In this document: in pieces, positions 1 through 5,391 of the stretch
Position numbering within the stretch: position 1 is the stretch's first letter
Layout of the letters: every line of letters starts with the position of its first letter
Origin: an uncultured Eubacteriales bacterium
Lineage (GTDB): Bacteria; Bacillota; Clostridia; Christensenellales; UBA1242
NCBI GenBank assembly: GCA_948949055.1
Contig: CARBWQ010000066.1
Span: 1 to 5,863, forward strand
Direction: 5' to 3'
DNA: 5,863 bases
Program-made: the position numbers and the translations under genes
Notes under the pieces: model-generated
What the model saw: only the letters and a program-made list of their open reading frames with translations
Database searches by the model: none
What the model was told of the DNA's origin: nothing

Positions 1-303
1 GATGTCGATTATGGTAGAGTTGGTTGTAGTTACCAACATACAAACTATCCGATGCATCAATGGGATAAAAAATACAATGAAAAAATTAAAAAAGGTTATA
101 AAGATATATCAGATTTGGTTGAAAAAGTTAAAGTCGCAAATATTAATGACTTGAAACCATTAAAATGTGAAAACTGTGACCGTATAATTGCAATGCCAAT
201 GATTTATGAGAAGGAAAAGAGATTTGCTTTAAGATTGTTTGTTGGTGCGATTAAAAAACAAAAAACAACAATAAAAGAATTTGAAAATATAATAAATAAT
301 TAA
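1..303 (+). CDS. WGR-domain-like protein, C-terminal part (5' end outside window)
   Basis: The frame is open from the first base and ends at TAA 301-303, giving 100 residues of a longer protein. The window begins inside a YGRVG motif, followed about 13 residues later by WDKKYNEKIKKGYKDIS. That spacing of GRVG, an aromatic/acidic stretch and a K-rich KGYKD tail is typical of the WGR domain, a small fold known from DNA-strand-break-sensing PARPs and also from many uncharacterised bacterial proteins. The remaining roughly 60 residues are charged and helical, with a single CENC pair too small to be a zinc ribbon on its own. An internal ATG at 52 has no ribosome binding site and lies inside the WGR-like domain, so it is not the start. 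No catalytic domain is visible in this part. The WGR call rests on motif memory; the function of the whole protein is unknown. No clear terminator follows the gene. Confidence 0.7.
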   Translation, partial: DVDYGRVGCSYQHTNYPMHQWDKKYNEKIKKGYKDISDLVEKVKVANINDLKPLKCENCDRIIAMPMIYEKEKRFALRLFVGAIKKQKTTIKEFENIINN

Positions 304-363
304 TAAATTCAAAAAACAAGACAATAGAAATGTTTAGAAGATTAACGGAATTAAAAATATTTA

Positions 364-391
364 TTGAATTTATATATTTTTGTGTTATAAT
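364..391 (+). promoter_or_regulatory. Extended -10 promoter for the 143-aa gene
   Basis: TTGAAT at 364-369 and TATAAT at 386-391 are 16 nt apart, with TG at 383-384 forming an extended -10 (TGTTATAAT). This matches the vegetative sigma-A consensus. Transcription would start near 397-399, right at the Shine-Dalgarno sequence, so the leader would be only about 10 nt. Confidence 0.6.
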
Positions 392-396
392 GGTTG

Positions 397-403
397 AAAG
401 GAG
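397..403 (+). promoter_or_regulatory. Ribosome binding site that fixes the start at ATG 409
   Basis: AAAGGAG lies 5 nt before ATG 409. The same frame could be opened by TTG 394, but that codon precedes the binding site and has none of its own, so ATG 409 is the start. The same arrangement (AAAGGAG plus 5 nt) precedes ATG 1140. Confidence 0.8.
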
Positions 404-408
404 AATAT

Positions 409-840
409 ATGGAAAAAGTAGAAGTTGTGGAAATTAACAATGCTGAATTAAATAAAATTTTAATAAAAGATTTTGGAGAAAGAAAATTTTTGGACGAGCT
501 TGGTCGAGTACCTAAAATTCTTAAATGGATGCTCAAAAGACATTTACCTGTACCAAGTAATTTAAAGGAGCTTAATCTTTTATATAATGAAGAGAGATAT
601 CAAGAAGCTTATGATAAATTGCAGAGAATGAGAATGACTGAAAATAAAGCTAAATGGTATATAGATTGCAGTTTGATTGTGCTATGTTATTTTAGACTTG
701 ATAAGTTTGATGAAGCAAAGAGTCTTATAGAAGGAATGAACTATATCACTAGTGGACTGCCACAGGTATGTCTGAATATCGCTTCAAAAGTAGGTGCGAA
801 GTACATTCCTGCAAATGTAACAAGAAGTGTGAACTATTAA
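409..840 (+). CDS. Hypothetical 143-aa protein with TPR-like helical repeats
   Basis: I do not recognise the family. The product is soluble, with no signal peptide or membrane segment. Residues 52-74 (LYNEERYQEAYDKLQRM) and 86-110 (LCYFRLDKFDEAKSLIEGM) both show the pattern of a TPR helical hairpin, in which small and aromatic residues recur as in Y..A....; they are separated by a short loop with a Trp. This suggests a protein-binding scaffold rather than an enzyme. The N-terminal 50 residues are charged and include a basic stretch, KWMLKRHLPVP. The start is chosen at ATG 409 from the well-spaced AAAGGAG. The gene has its own promoter and is followed by AT-rich hairpins, so it looks monocistronic. 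The TPR resemblance is by eye only, from two degenerate units; the existence of the gene is much surer than any role. Confidence 0.75.
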   Translation: MEKVEVVEINNAELNKILIKDFGERKFLDELGRVPKILKWMLKRHLPVPSNLKELNLLYNEERYQEAYDKLQRMRMTENKAKWYIDCSLIVLCYFRLDKFDEAKSLIEGMNYITSGLPQVCLNIASKVGAKYIPANVTRSVNY

Positions 841-859
841 TTTGATTTTATCAAAATTT
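841..859 (+). terminator. Weak AT-rich hairpin directly after the 143-aa gene
   Basis: TTTGAT (841-846) and ATCAAA (850-855) form a 6-bp stem with a TTT loop right after the stop codon, followed by ATTTATTTT. There is only one G-C pair and the T-tract is interrupted, so on its own it would be a poor terminator. Confidence 0.3.
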
Positions 860-942
860 ATTTTACTTTTAGATAGGCTTTTGAAATTTACAATTTTTAA
901 ATAAAACTAAAAAATCGACAAGTTAAAAAATCAATAGCATAT

Positions 943-967
943 TTTGATTTAGTAAATCAAATTTTTT
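943..967 (+). terminator. AT-rich intrinsic terminator candidate downstream of the 143-aa gene
   Basis: TTTGATTT (943-950) pairs perfectly with AAATCAAA (954-961) around an AGT loop, and six T residues follow (962-967). The stem is 8 bp but has just one G-C pair, so termination would be partial at best. The left arm repeats the octamer at 841-848. It lies 23 nt before the next promoter, a sensible place to insulate the MATE operon. The rest of 841-989 is featureless AT-rich DNA. Confidence 0.45.
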
Positions 968-989
968 CAAAAAAATTAAAAATTTGAGG

Positions 990-1018
990 TTGACTTTTTA
1001 GTGAAAAAGTGCTATTAT
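990..1018 (+). promoter_or_regulatory. Sigma-A-type promoter of the MATE operon
   Basis: TTGACT (990-995) and TATTAT (1013-1018) are separated by 17 nt, close to the vegetative consensus and the best promoter in the window. Transcription would begin about 1024-1026, leaving a leader of about 115 nt before ATG 1140. That is long for this window and holds two hairpins. Confidence 0.75.
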
Positions 1019-1037
1019 ATTTAGGTCGACAGCTGAA

Positions 1038-1101
1038 TTTTAAGGCGTATAATTTGATAGGAGTTGTACACCTTTTGTTTTTTTAGAGCGTATAATTCGA
1101 T
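1038..1101 (+). repeat. Imperfect 21-nt direct repeat in the leader
   Basis: Bases 1038-1058 and 1081-1101 match at 18 of 21 positions, sharing the core GCGTATAATT and a trailing GAT; the differences are at positions 6, 7 and 18 of the repeat. The copies form the 5' arm of the first hairpin and the 5' arm of the terminator. The terminator's 3' arm (1104-1116) can therefore pair with either copy: 13 bp with the second, or about 12 bp including G-U pairs with the first. This looks like a built-in conformational choice rather than a random duplication. Confidence 0.75.
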
Positions 1102-1121
1102 TTGAATTATATGCTCTTTTT
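1085..1121 (+). terminator. Intrinsic terminator / attenuator in front of the MATE gene
   Basis: A 13-bp stem (1086-1098 with 1104-1116, one G-U pair), extended by an A-T pair at 1085/1117, closes a 5-nt GATTT loop and is followed by five T residues (1117-1121). It lies downstream of the promoter and only 7 nt before the AAAGGAG (1128-1134), so it must act on transcripts going into the MATE gene. It therefore works as a conditional attenuator, not as the end of an upstream gene. Confidence 0.8.
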
Positions 1122-1139
1122 AGTTTTAAAGGAGAATAA

Positions 1140-2975
1140 ATGGATAAAGAAATTGATAATACGCAAAATGAAAATTTTTATTTGACTCAGACGCCGGTTA
1201 AAAAGCTACTATTAAGGTTTGCAATTCCTTGTGTGCTGGCTATGCTTGTGAGTGCTTTATATAATATTGTTGACCAAATCTTTTTGGGTAATAGTTTTGC
1301 AGGGCAAGACGGCATTATGGCAACGACAGTTGTCTTTCCATTTACTGTTGTGGCTTTGGCACTTGCACAGCTAGTTGGAGATGGTTCGGCAGTCTTATTT
1401 AGTATATCGCTTGGAGCGAAAGATGACAAAACTACAAAGAAATGTGTTGGAAACTCATTGATTGTTTCATTGGTTTTTGGAATTATCTTAATGGTTATTG
1501 GTTTCGCAGCGCAGGGGCCAATCTTAAAAGTTCTTGGAGTTTCGGGTTACAGCGAAACAACACAAGTCTTCACTAATCAATACATGACTATAATCCTTGC
1601 TGGTGTACCTTTCTATATACTTTCTTCAAGTATGGCGTCAATAATTCGAGCCGATGGAAGTCCTAAATATTCTATGCTTTCAACGGTTGTTGGAGCGATT
1701 ATAAACTTAATCTTAGATCCAATTTTCATCTTTGTGTGTAAGATGGGCGTTCAAGGAGCCGCGATTGCAACTATAATAGGGCAGGTTGTATCTGCAATTA
1801 TGTGTGCAATTTATTTCAGAAAAATGAAATTAGTTAAGCTTGATAAGCCTGCTTTTAAACCTGAATTTAAAACAATAGGCAAAACATTAAGACTGGGAAT
1901 ATCTAGTTTTATAACTCAGATAGCTATTGCCATTATCACTATTGTTGCTAATAATGTAGTTGGAACTATTGGTGGAGAAAATGCAACTGATGCAGGGGCT
2001 GCACTTGGAATTGTGTTTAAAGTGTTTGCTATCGTGATCGCTTTTTCACTTGGTATTGCAGTGGGAGCTCAACCTATTATCGGTTATAATTATGGTGCGA
2101 AAAAATATGATAGAGTAAGAGAGGCTTTTAAACTTGTTATCATTTGTAATATAGTTTTAGGTATAATTGCTACAATTCTATTTGAAGCTATGCCTAGTGT
2201 GATTGTTGCCATATTTGGTAAAGGTAGTGATTTTTATAAAGATTTTGCAATATTAAGTTTTAGAATTTATCTTGGAGGAATATGTTTTTGTTGCTTGCAA
2301 AAAGCAAGTTGTATTCTCTTGCAATCAATCAATAAGCCATATAAGGCTCTTATCCTTTCACTTATGAGAGATGTAATTTTACTTGTTCCAGGGGTTTGTT
2401 TGCTAGGAATACTTGGCAATCTTCACTTAATGCTTTGGGCAGGTATAATTGCTGACGTTGGTGCATTTATTCCAACTATAATATTTGTTTTAATTGAAAT
2501 GCGAAAACTTAAAAAACAATCAAATATTGCTATTGTTATGCCAAAATATTCGCAAACTGATGCCAGTGGTAATTTAGTTATCACAATTGGTAGAGAGTTT
2601 GGAAGTGGTGGAAAGTATATAGGTCAGGAACTAGCAAAACGCTTAAAGATTAACTGCTATGATAATGAACTTATCTCAAAAGTAGCAAATGATTTTAGTC
2701 TTGATTTAGATTTATTAAAATCGGTTGATGGGAAACAAAAATTAAGTTTTTGGTATGGATTTGCAAGCAATTATGTTTTTGCAAATAACAATCAACCATT
2801 GCCAATAAGTCCAGAAGATAGTTTATTTTTGAAACAATGTCACACAATAGAAAACTTATATGAAAATGAAAATTGTATAATAATTGGAAGATGTGCTGAC
2901 TTTATTTTAAAGGACAGACCAAATGTTATAAAAATATTCATTTATTCTTCTGATTTAGAATTTAAGATAAATTAA
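1140..2975 (+). CDS. MepA-like MATE efflux transporter fused to a prematurely ended cytidylate-kinase-like domain
   Basis: Residues 1 to about 456 are a complete MATE multidrug/organic-cation exporter with about 12 hydrophobic segments. MATE pumps sit in the inner membrane and export substrates in exchange for Na+ or H+. Family signatures include YNIVDQIFLG (41-50), IIRADGSPKYSMLSTV, the INLILDPIFIF...GVQGAAIATIIGQ stretch, and GAQPIIGYNYGAKK at the start of the second half. After a polar linker (about 457-477) comes a P-loop domain: ITIGREFGSGGKYIG (481-495) and IIIGRCADFIL (580-590), both typical of the cytidylate-kinase-like family (Cytidylate_kin2). The usual MATE length is about 450 aa, so the extra 150 residues are a genuine fusion. 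The kinase part stops at TAA 2973-2975, before its lid region and C-terminal third, and so is probably inactive; the pump should be unaffected. AAAGGAG 5 nt upstream supports ATG 1140. The attenuating leader likely controls expression. The transported substrate cannot be read from the sequence. Confidence 0.9.
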   Translation: MDKEIDNTQNENFYLTQTPVKKLLLRFAIPCVLAMLVSALYNIVDQIFLGNSFAGQDGIMATTVVFPFTVVALALAQLVGDGSAVLFSISLGAKDDKTTKKCVGNSLIVSLVFGIILMVIGFAAQGPILKVLGVSGYSETTQVFTNQYMTIILAGVPFYILSSSMASIIRADGSPKYSMLSTVVGAIINLILDPIFIFVCKMGVQGAAIATIIGQVVSAIMCAIYFRKMKLVKLDKPAFKPEFKTIGKTLRLGISSFITQIAIAIITIVANNVVGTIGGENATDAGAALGIVFKVFAIVIAFSLGIAVGAQPIIGYNYGAKKYDRVREAFKLVIICNIVLGIIATILFEAMPSVIVAIFGKGSDFYKDFAILSFRIYLGGICFCCLQKASCILLQSINKPYKALILSLMRDVILLVPGVCLLGILGNLHLMLWAGIIADVGAFIPTIIFVLIEMRKLKKQSNIAIVMPKYSQTDASGNLVITIGREFGSGGKYIGQELAKRLKINCYDNELISKVANDFSLDLDLLKSVDGKQKLSFWYGFASNYVFANNNQPLPISPEDSLFLKQCHTIENLYENENCIIIGRCADFILKDRPNVIKIFIYSSDLEFKIN

Positions 2976-3212
2976 AAGGTTAAACTAGAAAACTGTACAG
3001 AAAAAGAAGCAAAGGATAACATTGAGAAAATAGATAAACAACGAGCAAATTATTACAAGCATTTTACCTCTCTTGAATGGGGAGATAAGGCAAATTATGA
3101 TATCTGTCTAGACACATCAACTATTGGAATTGAACAGACAATTGATATTTTAGAAGGATATTTAAAAAAATATATAAAAGAAAAAGGAGCTAAAAACAAT
3201 GACAAAATATAA
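2976..3212 (+). pseudogene. Stranded C-terminal part of the cytidylate-kinase-like domain, in frame behind a stop codon
   Basis: The 78 codons after the TAA at 2973-2975 continue in the same frame to TAA 3210-3212. They encode the missing end of the kinase domain: ENCTEKEAKDNIEKIDKQRANYY, then EWGDKANYDICLDTSTIGIEQTIDIL. This corresponds to the family's usual ending (EKEA...DK.RA.YY...WGD..NYD..LD.S..G). The segment has no ATG, GTG or TTG codon in frame and no ribosome binding site, so it cannot be started separately. Because the frame is unchanged, one base substitution explains the break better than an indel. Without the stop the whole fusion would be 690 residues, and its end would overlap the next gene by 14 nt. 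Alternatives are stop readthrough (TAA followed by A is not a typical leaky context) or a base-call error. Confidence 0.8.
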
Positions 3213-3462
3213 TGAAGCATATAATAGAGAATTAGTAGCCCTTATTAAAAGTGGAGTAAAGCCAGAAGAGGCAATAAAAATAGCCGAAAGTCATATTGGA
3301 AATTATGATAAGGTTGTAGAGCAAATCGCAAAAGAGCGAGCAGATGAAAAAACACTTACTGCCAAGCAAAGAAAATACGCAAATATCCTTAAAGATAGAA
3401 TTAAAGCTGGTGAGAATCCAGAAGATGTTGTTGAAGACATGAATGATTTAGATATGCAATAG
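3199..3462 (+). CDS. Hypothetical 87-aa helical protein with an internal duplication
   Basis: This is an unrecognised small, soluble, highly charged protein with no membrane segment or cysteines. Residues 8-26 and 60-78 align without gaps at a constant offset of 52: Y, L, I-K, G and P-E recur at the same places (LIKSGVKPEEAI against RIKAGENPEDVV). Each unit looks like a helix, a G..PE turn and a second helix. The start ATG 3199 has AAAGGAG at 3183-3189 with a 9-nt spacer. Both the binding site and the start lie inside the final codons of the interrupted kinase frame, a 14-nt overlap. This suggests the gene was once translationally coupled to the full-length pump-kinase protein. It is the last gene before a strong terminator, so it belongs to the MATE operon. 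It could be a partner of that protein, but nothing in its sequence shows this. Confidence 0.8.
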   Translation: MTKYNEAYNRELVALIKSGVKPEEAIKIAESHIGNYDKVVEQIAKERADEKTLTAKQRKYANILKDRIKAGENPEDVVEDMNDLDMQ

Positions 3463-3495
3463 CTGTTAAAAATCAAAAACAATTTTAATTTCTAG

Positions 3496-3523
3496 AAAAC
3501 TCACTATAAGTAGTGAGTTTTTT
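3496..3523 (+). terminator. Strong intrinsic terminator ending the MATE operon
   Basis: AAAACTCACTA (3496-3506) pairs perfectly with TAGTGAGTTTT (3511-3521) around a TAAG loop, and the T-run extends from 3518 to 3523. It begins 34 nt after the stop of the 87-aa gene. It separates the MATE unit from the ADP-ribosylglycohydrolase unit. Confidence 0.9.
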
Positions 3524-3533
3524 ATTAAAAAGT

Positions 3534-3562
3534 TTGTTGAATATTGCAACATATGTTATAAT
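3534..3562 (+). promoter_or_regulatory. Promoter for the ADP-ribosylglycohydrolase unit
   Basis: TTGTTG (3534-3539) and TATAAT (3557-3562) are 17 nt apart, with TG at 3554-3555 giving an extended -10. TGTTATAAT is identical to the -10 region at 383-391. A second TATAAT at 3603-3608 lies just before the ribosome binding site but has no good -35 at proper spacing. The promoter follows the 3496-3523 terminator directly, as expected for a new transcription unit. Confidence 0.65.
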
Positions 3563-3615
3563 TAAATTAAACATTAAAATTATTTAAGTTGACTATTTTT
3601 ATTATAATATTTCAT

Positions 3616-3620
3616 GGAGG
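3616..3620 (+). promoter_or_regulatory. Ribosome binding site that favours GTG 3626 over ATG 3614
   Basis: GGAGG lies 5 nt before GTG 3626 but overlaps the third base of ATG 3614, which has no Shine-Dalgarno sequence of its own. Both codons are in the same frame. Starting at GTG gives MLGAIVGDIVGS, the usual N-terminus of this enzyme family. Confidence 0.75.
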
Positions 3621-3625
3621 AAAAA

Positions 3626-4423
3626 GTGCTAGGTGCAATAGTTGGTGATATAGTAGGATCAATTTATGAGTTCAATAATATTAGAAGAAAGGACTTTATA
3701 TTGTTTGATCCATATTGTTTTTTTACAGACGATAGTATTATGACTTTTGCTGTTGCAGAAGCTTTAAGAAAGTCAAAACGCAAAGGATATAAGAACTTGG
3801 GCATGCAAACAATAAAAGAAATGCAGAGGTTTGGAAAGTTATATCCAGACGCAAGTTATGGAAGAGCGTTTAAAAGTTGGCTTAAAGAAAAAAATCCTTC
3901 ACCATACAACTCATTTGGAAATGGTTCGGCAATGAGAGTTAGTCCAGTTGCCTATTTTGCTAAAAATATTGATGAAGTTAAAATGCTTTCAAAGGAAGTG
4001 ACTGCTGTTACGCATAATCACGTTGAGGGAATTAAGGGTGCTGAAAGTACAGCTGTTGCAATTTGGATGGCACTAAATAAGTGTAGTAAAGAAGAAATAA
4101 AAGGCTTTATAGAAGAAAATTATTATAAGCTTGACTATGATTATAATGATTTAAAAGCTAATTATATTTTTAATGAAACATGCCAAAAAACTGTTCCACA
4201 AGCGATTTATTGTTTTCTTATAAGTAATGATTTTGAAGATTGTTTAAGGACAAGCGTTTCTATCGGTGGAGATACCGACACTTTATGTGCAATATCTTGT
4301 GCTATTGCCGAAGCGTATTATGGGATGCCAGAAAATTTGCACAAGGCTACATTGACGTATTTAGATAAAAGACTGCTTAAACTCTATAACAAGCATTATA
4401 AACAAAGTACTAATTTGTGTTAA
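3626..4423 (+). CDS. ADP-ribosylglycohydrolase family protein (DraG/ARH-like)
   Basis: This 265-residue cytoplasmic enzyme belongs to the family that removes ADP-ribose from proteins or small molecules using a two-metal (usually Mg2+) centre. The family landmarks are present in order, numbered from the GTG start: GAIVGDIVGSIYEF at the N-terminus, FTDDS with the metal-binding T34-D35-D36, GNGSAMRVSPV from 98, THNHVEG from 129, and the second metal motif GGDTDT at 214-219 (D216, D218). Length and motif set are those of an intact enzyme of the common bacterial type. If ATG 3614 were used the protein would be four residues longer. The gene sits behind its own promoter. There is no convincing terminator before the HAD gene 112 nt downstream, so the two may be cotranscribed. 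The substrate (arginine-linked, O-acetyl- or free ADP-ribose derivatives) cannot be decided here; a neighbouring ADP-ribosyltransferase is not visible. Confidence 0.92.
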   Translation: MLGAIVGDIVGSIYEFNNIRRKDFILFDPYCFFTDDSIMTFAVAEALRKSKRKGYKNLGMQTIKEMQRFGKLYPDASYGRAFKSWLKEKNPSPYNSFGNGSAMRVSPVAYFAKNIDEVKMLSKEVTAVTHNHVEGIKGAESTAVAIWMALNKCSKEEIKGFIEENYYKLDYDYNDLKANYIFNETCQKTVPQAIYCFLISNDFEDCLRTSVSIGGDTDTLCAISCAIAEAYYGMPENLHKATLTYLDKRLLKLYNKHYKQSTNLC

Positions 4424-4535
4424 TTTTATTGATATAAAGTAATAACGAGTTTTTGATAAATAACTATTAAACATTAGTAGAAAATTTTTTAGCAGTAGAA
4501 ATAGAATTAATTTCTAATTAAAAAAAGGAGAAAAT

Positions 4536-5375
4536 ATGGCAAATAAAGTGATTGCTATTTGTTATGATTTTGATAAAACGCTTGCAACCAAAAACATGCA
4601 GGATTTCTCTTTTATACCTAATTTAGGTATGACATCAGAGGAATTTTGGCTCATGTGCAGAAAACAGGTTAAAAATCAAGGTATGGATTCTACACTAAGC
4701 TATTTAAAAGTAATGATGGATGAATGTGCTAAGCGTGGTATAAAGATGACACGTTCATATTTGCAACAAATGGGCAAAGATATTATATTTTTTGAAGGTG
4801 TAAGCACTTGGTTTAAAAGATTAAATAGTTATGCAAAAAAACACGGGGTTACACTAGAACATTATATAATCTCAGCTGGAAATAAGGAAATTATTGAAGG
4901 TTGCTCGATATTTAAAGAGTTTAAAAACGTTTTTGGTTGTGAATTCCTTTATGGCAAAGATGGGGTTGCTCTTTGGCCTAAAACACTTGTTAATTATACC
5001 TTGAAAACACAATTTTTGTTCAGAATTTGCAAGGGCATTAATGACCTTACTGATGAAGAAAAAATTAATCAACGAGTGGTAGAAAAACACGTTGAATTTA
5101 GGAATATGATATACTTAGGCGATGGCTTAACTGATATTCCTTGTATGACACTAGTTAAAGAGAAGGGTGGCGTAGCTATTTCAGTATATCAACCTAATAA
5201 GAAAGAAGCGTGTATAAGTCTTGTTCATGATAATAGAGTCAATTTTGCTTGCAAAAGTGACTTTAAAAGTGGCTCATCTCTTGAAAAGCTGGTTAAGTTG
5301 ATAATCGACTCAATGTCTTTAAAAGAAAAACTACTTAAAAAAGAACAGGAAATGTCGAAACGAATAAATATGTAG
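4536..5375 (+). CDS. HAD-superfamily hydrolase (probable phosphatase)
   Basis: This is a 279-residue cytoplasmic protein with the four HAD motifs. Motif I is YDFDKTLAT with nucleophile D11 and acid/base D13. Motif II is IISAG with S113. A likely motif III lysine is K157 in YTLKTQFLFRI. Motif IV is YLGDGLTDIPCM with D196 and D200. Residues of about 20-100 between motifs I and II form a helical cap (type C1), which usually sets specificity for a small phosphorylated substrate. The sequence ends in a charged helix, KEKLLKKEQEMSKRINM. All catalytic residues are present, so it should be active as a Mg2+-dependent phosphatase; its substrate is unknown. AAGGAG at 4525-4530 with a 5-nt spacer supports ATG 4536. 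The upstream gap of 112 nt is AT-rich and holds only a weak inverted repeat. The MBL gene begins 16 nt after its stop, so these two are very likely one operon. Confidence 0.9.
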   Translation: MANKVIAICYDFDKTLATKNMQDFSFIPNLGMTSEEFWLMCRKQVKNQGMDSTLSYLKVMMDECAKRGIKMTRSYLQQMGKDIIFFEGVSTWFKRLNSYAKKHGVTLEHYIISAGNKEIIEGCSIFKEFKNVFGCEFLYGKDGVALWPKTLVNYTLKTQFLFRICKGINDLTDEEKINQRVVEKHVEFRNMIYLGDGLTDIPCMTLVKEKGGVAISVYQPNKKEACISLVHDNRVNFACKSDFKSGSSLEKLVKLIIDSMSLKEKLLKKEQEMSKRINM

Positions 5376-5391
5376 TTTAATAGGAGATAAA

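Larger units (their letters stand above)
1025..1121 (+). promoter_or_regulatory. Structured leader RNA, candidate riboswitch (possibly guanidine-IV / mepA motif)
   Basis: The leader folds into two hairpins. The first pairs 1042-1053 with 1063-1074: AAGG with CCUU, a C-A mismatch at 1046/1070, then GUAUAAU with GUUGUAC, and a 9-nt loop UUGAUAGGA (1054-1062). A U-rich linker (1073-1084) leads to a second, intrinsic-terminator hairpin at 1085-1117. The left arm of the first hairpin is nearly identical to the left arm of the terminator, so both compete for the same 3' arm. A promoter, a structured aptamer-like region, a terminator and then a transporter is the usual layout of a transcriptional riboswitch. 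Guanidine-IV riboswitches are known upstream of MATE genes in Clostridia, which makes that class the first suspect; I cannot confirm its consensus from memory. Alternatives are a protein- or leader-peptide-dependent attenuator. Confidence is good for attenuation and modest for the ligand class. Confidence 0.5.

Noticed and set aside
52..303. Separate 83-aa gene starting at ATG 52
   Set aside because: The frame is open to the window edge, the upstream residues contain the YGRVG half of the WGR-like motif, and no ribosome binding site precedes the ATG.
1054..1086. Possible 10-codon leader peptide in the MATE leader, from TTG 1054 to TAG 1084-1086
   Set aside because: AAGG at 1042-1045 gives an 8-nt spacing, but it would be sequestered in the first hairpin; the start is TTG and the peptide (MIGVVHLLFF) has no run of regulatory codons. 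It remains an alternative to a riboswitch.
1187..1429. Reverse-strand open frame (also those at 351-536 and 4872-5090)
   Set aside because: All lie antisense to convincing genes or to their promoter, have no recognisable domain, and show no good ribosome binding site; they are shadows.
3589..3608. TTGACT at 3589-3594 with TATAAT at 3603-3608 as a promoter
   Set aside because: Only 8 nt separate the boxes, far short of the 16-18 needed. The 3534-3562 pair is better.
4496..4516. Inverted repeat TAGAAAT / ATTTCTA with a 7-nt spacer before the HAD gene
   Set aside because: A 7-bp stem with one G-C pair and no T-tract is expected by chance in DNA this AT-rich; too weak for a terminator and not evidently an operator.
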